From assembly GCA_030835135.1 (NCBI GenBank), contig JAUQWO010000025.1, positions 1 to 64,000 on the forward strand: a stretch of DNA of 64,000 nt. Reading direction: 5' to 3'. Source of the stretch: Bacteroidota bacterium (GTDB lineage Bacteria > Bacteroidota > Ignavibacteria > UBA10030 > UBA6906). Within the stretch, counting starts at the first letter, position 1, and the number at the start of each line of letters is the position of its first letter. Positions 18,158-26,915 of this stretch are shown piece after piece. The position numbers were made by a program, and so were the translations under genes. The notes beneath the pieces were generated by a model. It saw nothing but the letters and a program-made list of their open reading frames with translations. It had not been told where the DNA came from and did not search any database.

Positions 18158-20341
18158 ATGACCGAATTGACCGATATCATCGAGCATCTGCGGCAGACGG
18201 AAAGCCGCGTGCGGCACCTGGAGGACGTGAACCGTCGCGTGCTTGACGCACTCGACTTCGTTGCCTCGCTGGGTGATTTCCAGAACAGTCTGAATGCGGA
18301 CCAGGATACCGGGTCGATCCTCGCTGCCACGAGGGCGAATTTGTCCCGCCTCCTCTCCTTCCGGGCCACGGCATTCCTGTTGGATGAGGCCGGGGACGGC
18401 AACCTGGTCGTCGCCGACTGCGAGCCGGGGGACGGGCGCGACAAGATCCAGACCGAGATCGATCAGCAGATCGAAGAGGGGACCTTTGCGTGGGCCCTGA
18501 ACCAGAACCGGTCGCTGGTGGTGCCCGCGCGCACCTTCGACAGCTCGATCATCCTGCACGGACTGGCGACACGCTCCCGTATCATCGGCATGTTCGTGGG
18601 CATCCTGCCGAATGACGATCAGATCATCACCGATGTGCCGTTGAACCTGCTCACGATCCTGCTCTTCACCTGCGCGAACGCTCTGGAGAACGCCTCGCTG
18701 TACGCCCAGGTCCGGGACTACAACAAGACCCTGGAGCAGGCCATCCAGGAGCGGACCCGTGAATTGCAGGCCGCCCTCGAGCAGGCCCAGGTCGCGAACG
18801 TCGCAAAGCGCCAGTTCCTGGCAAACATGAGCCATGAGATCCGTACGCCGCTTAACGGGATCATCGGTCTCGTGGATATCATGAAGAATACGTCGCTGGA
18901 TCCGGAACAGCGGAAGTACATCAGCATCATCCAGGGGAGCAGCGGGGCGCTCCTGACGGTCATCAACGACATCCTGGATTTCTCCAAGATCGAGGCCGGG
19001 AAACTCACACTCGAGAAGCGGGCGTTCGACCTCCGGTCGGTCGCCGAGCAATCCGTGAATCTGTTCAGCAAACGTGCCGAGGAGAAGGGGCTTGAACTCA
19101 CGCTGTCGATCGATCCCCAGGTGCCAGGGGGTGTGAGCGGCGACCCGGTGCGTGTTGCACAGATCCTGAACAACCTTATCGGCAACGCCGTCAAGTTCAC
19201 CGAAAGGGGAGGGGTGACCGTCCGGGTGGAGGTCGTGCAACAGACCACCACCGAGGCGTTCATCCGGTGTGGTGTCACCGACACCGGGATCGGGATCTCG
19301 CCGGAGCACCAACGGGCGCTCTTCCAGTCGTTCTCCCAGGTGGACGGATCCGCGACGCGGAAATATGGCGGGACCGGGCTGGGGCTTGCGATCTCACGCC
19401 AGCTGGCCGAAATGATGGACGGCGCCGTGGGGGTGGACAGCACGGTGGGCAGCGGCAGCACGTTCTGGTTCACCGCGCGTTTCCCGGTGGATGGGAGCGC
19501 ATCGGTCGAGCATGCCTCGCCGGCACCGAAACTGGAGCGTCAGAGCGATGCGTTGCAGGGTGCCCGCATCCTGGTGGCCGAGGACAATGAAGCCAACCGT
19601 CTTGTTGCATCGATCATGCTTGGCAAACTCGGGTGTGTCACCACGATCGTGGGGAATGGCAGCGAGGCTCTGACCGCACTGACCACGGCCGATTTCGATG
19701 TGATCCTGATGGACTGCCACATGCCGGTCATGGATGGCTTCGAAGCCACGCGGATGATCCGGCGTACCGAGGGTGCCGCGAATCACCGGACCATCATCGC
19801 GATGACCGCCAACGCATTGCAGGGAGAGAAGGAGCGGTGCCTGGCAGCGGGAATGGATGATTTCCTGTCCAAGCCGGTGATCCTGGATGACCTGGCGGAC
19901 AAGTTGCGCGAATGGGTCCGCCGCCCGCAGGGCGGTGCCCCTGCCCGCCCGATCGCAGAGACCCCGGTCGTCCCGCCCATGCGGCTGGACCATGCGCGGT
20001 TGCGCCATCTCCGGGATCTGGGTGTGAAGCAGGACCCGGGGATGTTCGAACGGATCCTGCAATCCTTCCTTGAGGATGCGCCGCAACGGATCGTCACCAT
20101 GTGGCACGGGCTGGAGACCGGCGACGCGGAGAAATTCTTCGCGGCCGCGCATTCGTTGAAGGGGATCAGTGGCAACCTGGGTGCGATGATCATGATGTCG
20201 ATGTGTCAACGGTTGCAGACCGTCGGACATTCCGGGATGTTGACCGGTGCCGAGAGCATGATCCGGGAACTCGAAGCGGAATTTGAGACCGTGCAGAGTG
20301 AACTCCGGGAAACGTACCTCACATGTGAGAGTGGGTCGTGA
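18158..20341 (+). CDS. GAF-containing hybrid histidine kinase (GAF-HisKA-HATPase-REC-HPt)
   Basis: A 727-residue cytoplasmic kinase. An N-terminal coiled coil (about 1-30) and GAF-like sensor (about 30-190) lead through a helix to HisKA with H226 in [11 protein letters not shown]. HATPase (about 335-450) shows DTGIGI and [10 protein letters not shown] receiver (about 468-590; DCHMPVMDG) and HPt with H665 in [10 protein letters not shown] follow. Start ATG 18158 is one base after the HDOD stop. The downstream receiver gene overlaps the stop (GTGA), repeating the arrangement of the giant kinase and its receiver. Confidence 0.92.
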   Translation: MTELTDIIEHLRQTESRVRHLEDVNRRVLDALDFVASLGDFQNSLNADQDTGSILAATRANLSRLLSFRATAFLLDEAGDGNLVVADCEPGDGRDKIQTEIDQQIEEGTFAWALNQNRSLVVPARTFDSSIILHGLATRSRIIGMFVGILPNDDQIITDVPLNLLTILLFTCANALENASLYAQVRDYNKTLEQAIQERTRELQAALEQAQVANVAKRQFLANMSHEIRTPLNGIIGLVDIMKNTSLDPEQRKYISIIQGSSGALLTVINDILDFSKIEAGKLTLEKRAFDLRSVAEQSVNLFSKRAEEKGLELTLSIDPQVPGGVSGDPVRVAQILNNLIGNAVKFTERGGVTVRVEVVQQTTTEAFIRCGVTDTGIGISPEHQRALFQSFSQVDGSATRKYGGTGLGLAISRQLAEMMDGAVGVDSTVGSGSTFWFTARFPVDGSASVEHASPAPKLERQSDALQGARILVAEDNEANRLVASIMLGKLGCVTTIVGNGSEALTALTTADFDVILMDCHMPVMDGFEATRMIRRTEGAANHRTIIAMTANALQGEKERCLAAGMDDFLSKPVILDDLADKLREWVRRPQGGAPARPIAETPVVPPMRLDHARLRHLRDLGVKQDPGMFERILQSFLEDAPQRIVTMWHGLETGDAEKFFAAAHSLKGISGNLGAMIMMSMCQRLQTVGHSGMLTGAESMIRELEAEFETVQSELRETYLTCESGS

Positions 20342-20913
20342 ACATCCTTCTGGCCGAAGACGACGCCGTCACCCGCCGCGTGCTGGTCTCCCAGCTGCGG
20401 AAGCTGGGCCACGTCGTCACCGAGGCCGAGGATGGGGTGGAGGCGCTGACCCGGTACCGTGCCGTTGCGCCGCAGGTGCTGATCACGGACTGGATGATGC
20501 CGAACATGGACGGTCCGACCCTGTGCCGCAACATCCGGGATGAGAAGGCGCGTGAATACATCTTCATCATCATTCTGACCGCTCTCGAGAAAAAGATCGG
20601 GTATGCGGAAGGGATGAAGGCAGGGGCGGATGATTTCATGACCAAGCCGGCCGACATCGTGGAACTGAATGTCCGGTTGCGGGTCGCCGAACGCATCGTC
20701 CGGCTGCAAAAAGAGGTCCAGCAATTGCAGGGCCTGTTGCCGATCTGCTCGAAGTGCAAGCGGATCAAGGTTGCGGAGAACCGATGGGAGCAGGTGGAGA
20801 GCTATATCACCAAACGATCGGTGGCGCAATTCTCGCACGGCATCTGTCCGTCGTGCTACGCCGCGGTCGTTCAGCCGCAGTTGGAAGCATTGAAGCAGAA
20901 ACGCAGCGTGTAA
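20338..20913 (+). CDS. Response regulator with C-terminal zinc-ribbon-like segment
   Basis: A 191-residue protein: receiver (phosphoacceptor in [10 protein letters not shown]) then [13 protein letters not shown] and GICPSC, giving two CxxC pairs. It is the paralogue of the gene at 16414. The GTG start overlaps the kinase stop by four bases, so it is coupled to the GAF hybrid kinase and is its probable phosphoacceptor. No recognisable output domain beyond the cysteine tail. Confidence 0.88.
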   Translation: MNILLAEDDAVTRRVLVSQLRKLGHVVTEAEDGVEALTRYRAVAPQVLITDWMMPNMDGPTLCRNIRDEKAREYIFIIILTALEKKIGYAEGMKAGADDFMTKPADIVELNVRLRVAERIVRLQKEVQQLQGLLPICSKCKRIKVAENRWEQVESYITKRSVAQFSHGICPSCYAAVVQPQLEALKQKRSV

Positions 20914-20950
20914 ACCGTACGAATACTGTGTTACGCAGGGAGGGACCCCG

Positions 20951-22333
20951 ATGGCTGAAGTGATCAATCCTCCACAGGTGCGCTGTCGCATCGGCGATGG
21001 TGGTGCGCGCGCCTATCTGGAATCGCACGAACCCGTGCCGCCGGGTGCCGTCACACTTGCCGCGCTCAAAGAGATCGTGAAGGAGGCCGGTGTTATATAC
21101 GGGCTCCAGGAAGACGTCCTGGCGCGGATCGTCACGGAAGGCTATGACGGCCAGCCACTGAACATCGCATTGGGCGATGCCGGGGTGCCCGGCAAGGACG
21201 GCCGGGTCGAATACACGTTCGAGGTGGATGCGGCGACCCCGCATGCCGGATCGGGCGACGAGGCCACGTTCGTTCCCCGGGTGATCACCAGCATCGCTGC
21301 CGGACAGCCGCTTGCGGTGCAGATCCCTCCGGAGCCGGGGAAACCCGGACTCAGTGTCACGGGACTCCCGATCGCCGTGAAGCAAGGCAAGGCCGCCCGG
21401 TTGGGCGCTGGTCCGCACACAACGTTGAGCGAAGACAAGTTGACCCTGCTCGCGGCCGTCGATGGATGTCCGATATGGCGACCCGATGGTTCCGTCGAGG
21501 TGCAGCCGGTGGTCACGTTGCCGGCGAACCTGGACTATACGATCGGCACGGTGGATTTCATCGGATCGCTGGTGGTGCGCGGCGACATCGTCGGGGATGC
21601 TGTGGTGAAGGTCAAGGGCTCCATCGAAGTGAAAGGGAATGTGGAAGATGTCAGCATCGAAGCAGGTGGCGATGTGACCGTTCACCAGGGATTCTCCGGG
21701 CATGGCAAAGGGAGGATCCACGCCGGTGGCAACGTCAGTGTCCTGTATGTGATGAACCAGACGGTCGTGGCGGCAAAGGACATCACGATCGGGCGGGAGT
21801 GCATCAATGCCACGATCGATGCGGGGGGAAAGATCCATGCCCCACGGGCGTTGATCGCGGGTGGGAAGCTCGATGCGGTGCAGGAAGTGGAGGTGGGGGA
21901 TATCGGTACCATGGACATCTCATCGGCGAAGATCCGGGTAGGGCGGCACGGGAAGCTCTTGGAGCATCTTGCGCAGGTGGACAAAGACATCAAGCAGGTC
22001 GAACGCCAGATCGTGGAAGTGAAGGAGGCCGTCTACAAGCTTGTGAAATTCAAGCTCGATACGGGGAACTTAGCCCCTGACAAGGAACAACTCTTGTCAA
22101 AATTACAAGAGGCACAGAAATTGCTCCCCAAACGGGCTGAAGGACTGAAGGGCGAAAAGGCGGCGATCGAGGCTGAACTCCAGAAGAAAAGCGATGTGCG
22201 GATCGTGGTCCGGGGCACGATCCATAAGGACACGATGGTGGAAGTGAACGGTGTCCGCAAATTCATCGATAGTGCGCTGGAAGGCGTGATCTTTGTGGAA
22301 CGTGCGGGGGCTCTGGAAGCCCGCGCAGTTTGA
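20951..22333 (+). CDS. FapA/DUF342-family polymer-forming protein
   Basis: A 460-residue protein of the FapA (DUF342) family. The N-terminal part (about 1-180) includes the typical GEPLxV-like AAGQPLAVQIPPEPGKPG. The middle (about 185-345) is a right-handed beta-helix-like array of short Gly/Val repeats (VRGDIVGDAVVKVKGSIEVK, IEAGGDVTV, IHAGGNVSV). A C-terminal coiled coil follows (about 350-415). Start ATG 20951 has GGAGGGA upstream. Such proteins are often found in motility and polarity loci; the exact role is unknown. Next gene begins 27 bases later. Confidence 0.85.
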   Translation: MAEVINPPQVRCRIGDGGARAYLESHEPVPPGAVTLAALKEIVKEAGVIYGLQEDVLARIVTEGYDGQPLNIALGDAGVPGKDGRVEYTFEVDAATPHAGSGDEATFVPRVITSIAAGQPLAVQIPPEPGKPGLSVTGLPIAVKQGKAARLGAGPHTTLSEDKLTLLAAVDGCPIWRPDGSVEVQPVVTLPANLDYTIGTVDFIGSLVVRGDIVGDAVVKVKGSIEVKGNVEDVSIEAGGDVTVHQGFSGHGKGRIHAGGNVSVLYVMNQTVVAAKDITIGRECINATIDAGGKIHAPRALIAGGKLDAVQEVEVGDIGTMDISSAKIRVGRHGKLLEHLAQVDKDIKQVERQIVEVKEAVYKLVKFKLDTGNLAPDKEQLLSKLQEAQKLLPKRAEGLKGEKAAIEAELQKKSDVRIVVRGTIHKDTMVEVNGVRKFIDSALEGVIFVERAGALEARAV

Positions 22334-22360
22334 TGGAGCAGACCAGGAGAACGATCAGTC

Positions 22361-23785
22361 ATGATTCCTGAAACCAGAAAACAGCTTGCGGCCCTGCTTG
22401 CGGATGAGGACCCGGATCTCCGGCGGCGCGCAGCAGAGGATCTGAGTCATTGCACGGGCCTGGCGGCGGTAGCGGCGCTGGCAGCAGCGTTGGAGGATGA
22501 GAGCAAGGGTGTCCGGGATGCGGCCGCCCGCTCCCTCCAGTCCATCGGCGGCGTGAATGTATCCCGGGCGATCGTGGAGTATCTCGATGCGAAGAACATC
22601 GTCACACGGAACCTGGCCTCCGAACTTCTGATGAAGCTCGGTTCGACATCGATCCCCGCGATCATTCCGTATCTGGAGCATCCGAGTCAGGACACCAGGA
22701 AATTCGCCGTCGACATCCTCGGGCTGATCGGCAACGAAGAGCCGACGCAGCACCTGCTGCCGTTGCTGGTGGACCCGGACGAGAACGTCGTGGTATCGAC
22801 CGTGGAAGCGCTCGGCAATATGAAGAGTGCACGGTCGTTGCCCTTCCTGTTTGAGGCGTATGATCGTGACGAGTATACCCGTCCCGCTGTGGCGGAAGCC
22901 CTCGGCAAGATCGGTGACCCCAGCGCCAGCGGGTTCCTGATGGACCGCCTGCGTCAATCGCTGGTGACGGTTGCCGCGGACCCGGTGACGCCGTTCGCGA
23001 TCATCGAGGCGCTCGGCACACTCGGTGGCGATGGCGTTCTGACCGTCCTGGAAAGCATCGTCACCCAGGTCAAGGGCCGGCTGCGGTCGGCCGTGCTGCT
23101 GGCCATCTCACGGATCTCGGACCGCCACCAGCGGCCATTGCCGTCGCTGCCCGGCCTGCGTGCAGACTTCCTGTCGGCCCTGAAGGAGGACGACCTGTCC
23201 GTTCAGATCTCGGCGGTACAGTGGCTTGCCGGGTTCAAGGAGGAGGATGTGACCGCCGCGCTGGTCGGCCGCCTCGGGCTGTCGGCGGAGCTGGATGCGG
23301 TGCTCGGCACAGAACTCGCGACCCGGGAGGATACCTTCCGTCTCTGCGTCAACGGATTGCCCGTGCTGCCGGTGCCGCAACATAAATCCGTGGTCGCCAT
23401 CATCGGCCGGCTGACCATGGATGTGATCCGTCACGTGATGTCCGGCGGGCTCGGGAAGTACGACGAAGACTTCTTCACGCGTGCCTTCGATGTCGTTGCG
23501 GCGGAGTGGGAGAGTGGCGACGAAGAGACGCGTGCTGCGATCGTCGACGTCCTGTTCCATCTGGATGGTGACAGGGCGGTGACGTTCCTGGACGCCATCA
23601 TGAACGATCCGGATCCCTGGTTGCGCATCCATGTGATCGAGGTGATCGCCGCGATCGCGGACCGCCGCGCCCCGGACTTCATCGCCCGTTTCCTCGAGGA
23701 TGATGATGAGATGGTCCGTGAAGTTGCGGTGAGTACACTGCAATCGCGAGGATTTGATCCGGCAATCGTGACACCTGGAGCTTGA
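22361..23785 (+). CDS. HEAT-repeat protein
   Basis: A 474-residue all-helical protein made of about a dozen HEAT/PBS-lyase-type repeats, e.g. DPDLRRRAAEDL, SKGVRDAAARSLQSIG, TRKFAVDILGLIGN, VVSTVEALGNM and EMVREVAVSTLQSRG. No catalytic motif, signal peptide or TM helix. It probably serves as a protein-binding scaffold. It lies between FapA and CheR, and its stop overlaps possible starts of cheR, placing it in the chemotaxis operon. Confidence 0.88.
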   Translation: MIPETRKQLAALLADEDPDLRRRAAEDLSHCTGLAAVAALAAALEDESKGVRDAAARSLQSIGGVNVSRAIVEYLDAKNIVTRNLASELLMKLGSTSIPAIIPYLEHPSQDTRKFAVDILGLIGNEEPTQHLLPLLVDPDENVVVSTVEALGNMKSARSLPFLFEAYDRDEYTRPAVAEALGKIGDPSASGFLMDRLRQSLVTVAADPVTPFAIIEALGTLGGDGVLTVLESIVTQVKGRLRSAVLLAISRISDRHQRPLPSLPGLRADFLSALKEDDLSVQISAVQWLAGFKEEDVTAALVGRLGLSAELDAVLGTELATREDTFRLCVNGLPVLPVPQHKSVVAIIGRLTMDVIRHVMSGGLGKYDEDFFTRAFDVVAAEWESGDEETRAAIVDVLFHLDGDRAVTFLDAIMNDPDPWLRIHVIEVIAAIADRRAPDFIARFLEDDDEMVREVAVSTLQSRGFDPAIVTPGA

Positions 23786-23790
23786 CGAAC

Positions 23791-24666
23791 GTGACCGTAG
23801 GCGCGCCTCTCATAGGAAAAGCACCCCTGACCTCCGGCGTCAAGATGTCCGACGATACCTTCCGGCTCATCAGGGAGTTCATCTATCAGCAGACCGGCAT
23901 CTATTTCCAGGACAACAAGAAGTATCTCCTGGAAGGTCGGCTGGGCAAACGGCTGCAGGTGCTGAACCTCGGGACCTTTGAGGAGTATCTCCAGCTGATC
24001 AAGTACGGCACCCGGCGGAACGAAGAGCTGAAGTTCTTCTATGATGCCATCACCATCAATGAGACCTTTTTCTTCCGGAACGAGCCGCAATTCGAGGCAT
24101 TCGAAAAGACCCTGGTCCCGGCGATCCTGGCCGGCAAACCGCCACGGTACAAGCTCCGTGTCTGGAGTTCCGCGAGTTCGTCGGGGGAAGAGGCCCACAC
24201 GATCGCGATGCTGTACCTCGAACGCCTGAAGCCGAAATATCCGGCACTGGAACTGGAGGTCGTCGGGACGGACATCAACTCGACGGTCCTGGATACGGCG
24301 CGGAAAGGAGTCTACCGGGATTACTCGGTGCGGAACATGCCGAAGATGTACCTGGACAAATACTTCAAGGCGGAAGACGGCCGCTTCACGGTGCGGGATG
24401 ATGTCCGGCGGCTGGTCCGGTTCGAGCACCTGAATCTGTACGACCAGATCCGGATGCGGCAGATGGGGACCTACGATATCATCTTCTGCTGCAACGTCCT
24501 GATCTACTTCGATGCGCCCTCGAAGATCCAGGTGGTCTCGAATCTGTATGACGCATTGAACCGGGGGGGGTTCTTGTTCATCGGGTATGCCGAATCGCTC
24601 CACGGGATCTCCACAGCATTCAAACTCGAGAACTTTCCCAAGACCGTAGCCTATAAGAAGGAGTGA
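23791..24666 (+). CDS. cheR: Chemotaxis protein methyltransferase CheR
   Basis: A full-length CheR (291 residues from GTG 23791) that methylates MCP glutamates with SAM. The N-terminal helical domain (FRLIREFIYQQTGIYF...KRLQVLNL) is present, followed by the SAM domain: INETFFFRNEPQF, WSSASSSGEEAHTIAM, GTDINSTVLD and CCNVLIYFD. GTG 23791 has GGAG ten bases upstream; TTG 23782 and ATG 23845 are alternatives. Unlike the truncated homologue at 10340 it has all family parts. It opens the main che operon. Confidence 0.95.
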   Translation: MTVGAPLIGKAPLTSGVKMSDDTFRLIREFIYQQTGIYFQDNKKYLLEGRLGKRLQVLNLGTFEEYLQLIKYGTRRNEELKFFYDAITINETFFFRNEPQFEAFEKTLVPAILAGKPPRYKLRVWSSASSSGEEAHTIAMLYLERLKPKYPALELEVVGTDINSTVLDTARKGVYRDYSVRNMPKMYLDKYFKAEDGRFTVRDDVRRLVRFEHLNLYDQIRMRQMGTYDIIFCCNVLIYFDAPSKIQVVSNLYDALNRGGFLFIGYAESLHGISTAFKLENFPKTVAYKKE

Positions 24667-24673
24667 TGCCCTC

Positions 24674-25048
24674 ATGAGCAAAGTCATTATGGCGGTCGAT
24701 GATTCCACGACGGTGCGCAAGTTCGTCTCCGTGGCGCTCACCATGCAGGGCTTCACGGTCGTGACAGCCTCCGACGGCATGGATGCATTGGAAAAGCTCC
24801 CGCATTCGCATGTGGACGTCCTGATCACGGACCTCAACATGCCGAACATGGATGGTTTCGAGTTGATCCGGGCGATCCGGGATATCCCGCAGTACAAGGA
24901 GCTCCCGATCATCATTCTGAGCTCGCTGTCGGATAATGCGAGCAAGGAACGCGGCGTGGAGCTGGGGGTCGGCTCCTACCTCGTGAAGCCGTTCAGTCTG
25001 GAGAAGATCCAGTACGAGGTCTCAAAATATGTGAGCTGGGTGGAATGA
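24674..25048 (+). CDS. CheY-like response regulator
   Basis: A 124-residue single receiver. D9-D10, phosphoacceptor D53 (TDLNMPNMDG), T/S in LSSLSD and K in LVKPF are present. It follows cheR by seven bases. It resembles stand-alone receivers of che operons; it could be the motor-binding CheY, a phosphate sink or an adaptation regulator. The next gene is a more classical CheY. Confidence 0.92.
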   Translation: MSKVIMAVDDSTTVRKFVSVALTMQGFTVVTASDGMDALEKLPHSHVDVLITDLNMPNMDGFELIRAIRDIPQYKELPIIILSSLSDNASKERGVELGVGSYLVKPFSLEKIQYEVSKYVSWVE

Positions 25049-25091
25049 ACCACGCTGCTCTGCAACCCCTCATAACAGTCAGGATGATGCG

Positions 25092-25484
25092 ATGGCAACG
25101 GTAAAGTTTCTCGTGGTGGACGACTCCCTGACCATGCGGCGGATCGTCATCAATACCTTGAAGACGATCGGGTACGCCGACGTGGTGGAGGCCGCCGATG
25201 GCAAGGATGCGATGGCCAAACTCCTCAGCGAGGGAGCCGATTTCCTGATCACCGATTGGAACATGCCCGAGATGAACGGGCTGGAGCTGACCAAATGGGT
25301 GCGGGGCAACGCGCAATTCGCCGCGATGCCGATCCTGATGGTCACGACCCGCGGCAACAAGGAAGACGTGATCGAGGCGATGAAAGTGCGCGTGAACAAC
25401 TACATCGTCAAACCCTTCACGGCGCAGGGCCTCAAGGAGAAGATCGACGCGATCCTGAAGGCGGGCGAAGCAAAACCGGCATAA
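25092..25484 (+). CDS. cheY: Chemotaxis response regulator CheY
   Basis: A 130-residue receiver with the sequence style of motor-binding CheY: FLVVDDSLTMRRIV at the N-terminus, D55 in ITDWNMPEMNG, MVTTRGNKEDV and YIVKPFTA. Phosphorylated by CheA, it would bind FliM and FliN; FliM here retains the N-terminal LSQQEIDSLL docking motif. It lies directly upstream of two cheZ genes whose products would dephosphorylate it. Confidence 0.93.
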   Translation: MATVKFLVVDDSLTMRRIVINTLKTIGYADVVEAADGKDAMAKLLSEGADFLITDWNMPEMNGLELTKWVRGNAQFAAMPILMVTTRGNKEDVIEAMKVRVNNYIVKPFTAQGLKEKIDAILKAGEAKPA

Positions 25485-25526
25485 GGTACGGGCCGGACAA
25501 CCGGAGCATTTGGAAAGCACAGGCAG

Positions 25527-26303
25527 ATGAAACCTGAGGAACTCAATATCATCGTTCGCAAGGTCGAGGAACTGCGGGCGCTGATGGTCTTCACCCAGCG
25601 CACGATCCCCTTCCTTGAAGATGTCTTCGCATTCGTCAAGGACATCGTCCCGTTGCTCGATGTCCTCAAATCGTCCGTCGAGACAACGTCTGAAAAACTG
25701 CCTCATGCATCGAAGCAGCTGGACAAGATCACGACGGCGACCGAGCTGGCATCCACCGAGATCATGAACATCGTGGACGGCATGTACCCGAAGGTGGACC
25801 GGATGCGGGCGGAACAGGACGTGCGGAAGGCAGCGATCGCGTCCGTACGGGCAGCATTGCAGCGGCTCGCGGAACTCGCGGCGGGCACCCCCGGTGCCGG
25901 CGAGGCGAATGCGATCTGTGCCAGCGTGACGGCACAGATGGACGCGCTGATGCCGACCGAGGTGGCCGTGCAGGAGCTGGAGAGCATCCAGTCCGATTGC
26001 ACGAACATCATGATCGCCCTGCAGGTGCAGGACATCACCGCGCAACAGATCGCGGCGGTCAACAAACTGATGCAATCGGTGGATGAAGGGCTGAACCGGC
26101 TGCTCAAACACTTCAGCAAATCATCCAGCGAGCCCCAGCTGTCGCGCTACAAGCATCGCCGCCTGGACATCGTGTTCGATTCTTCCGCGGAGTTCGATGC
26201 CAGTGGTGAGCGGCAGCGCGCCGCGGATGCAGTGGTGGAGGAGGAGGCCCGGAAGACCCAACCCGCGCGCGCCCCGCGCGCACGGCGCAAGAAGGCCCAC
26301 TAA
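25527..26303 (+). CDS. cheZ: CheZ-type CheY-P phosphatase, long copy
   Basis: A 258-residue, mostly helical protein. The CheZ active-site pattern D-x3-Q is visible as D169-I-T-A-Q173 within ALQVQDITAQQIAAVNKL, where the family Gln positions the attacking water. The helical hairpin extends from about 65 to 195. A flexible region then leads to a tail (about 217-237) with GERQ-x2-AD, also present in the second CheZ. A basic Arg/Lys-rich end follows. ATG 25527 is within the che operon, 42 bases after cheY. Confidence 0.85.
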   Translation: MKPEELNIIVRKVEELRALMVFTQRTIPFLEDVFAFVKDIVPLLDVLKSSVETTSEKLPHASKQLDKITTATELASTEIMNIVDGMYPKVDRMRAEQDVRKAAIASVRAALQRLAELAAGTPGAGEANAICASVTAQMDALMPTEVAVQELESIQSDCTNIMIALQVQDITAQQIAAVNKLMQSVDEGLNRLLKHFSKSSSEPQLSRYKHRRLDIVFDSSAEFDASGERQRAADAVVEEEARKTQPARAPRARRKKAH

Positions 26304-26351
26304 CGACCGGCCGCCCTGCCGGGGTGGCATGTGTCCGGATGAAAGGTCGCT

Positions 26352-26915
26352 ATGTCAGTGAGAAATGTGCTCGATACGCTCTTCGGGATGATCCCCCTTC
26401 TGGACCGTATCAAGGTCTCGATCGAGGAAAGCAGCGGCGCGATCCCTAAGGCGTCCACACAACTGTCCAGCGTCACCCAGGCAACGGAGTCCGCCACCGT
26501 CGAGATCCTCAATACGCTCGACCGCATGACGGGGAGGATCGATGCAGGCGAGACCAGTATCGGGGTTCTGCGCGCCGGTATCGAGGCAGGGTCCCCGCTG
26601 CAGGAGCAGATCGCGGTGATTGAAAAGGTCCTCATGGATACCCGGCAGGACTCGATGGCCATCGCGATGGCCCTCCAGGTCCAGGATATCACGTCTCAGC
26701 AGATCGCGGGTGTGACGGCGATGATCGAGGCGGTCCGCGCACAATTGCTCGATGTTGCCGGTCAGCTGGACCGCGAACACGAGCGTTCCACGTCACAGAT
26801 GTCCCCGCAGCCGAGCGGCCACTTCGACAGCAACGCGCAGTACAATCTGACGGGGGAACGGCAGCAGACCGCGGATGAGATCATTCAACAATGGCAGAAG
26901 GTGCACCATGAGTGA
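26352..26915 (+). CDS. cheZ: CheZ-type CheY-P phosphatase, short copy
   Basis: A 187-residue paralogue of the preceding gene. The active-site motif is D112-I-T-S-Q116 in ALQVQDITSQQIAGV. The N-terminal helix is shorter, and the C-terminal tail repeats FDS-x-A...GERQ-x2-AD, suggesting a conserved docking peptide, probably for a CheY. The stop overlaps the cheA start. Two CheZ genes in one operon may match the two CheY proteins encoded just upstream. Confidence 0.83.
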   Translation: MSVRNVLDTLFGMIPLLDRIKVSIEESSGAIPKASTQLSSVTQATESATVEILNTLDRMTGRIDAGETSIGVLRAGIEAGSPLQEQIAVIEKVLMDTRQDSMAIAMALQVQDITSQQIAGVTAMIEAVRAQLLDVAGQLDREHERSTSQMSPQPSGHFDSNAQYNLTGERQQTADEIIQQWQKVHHE

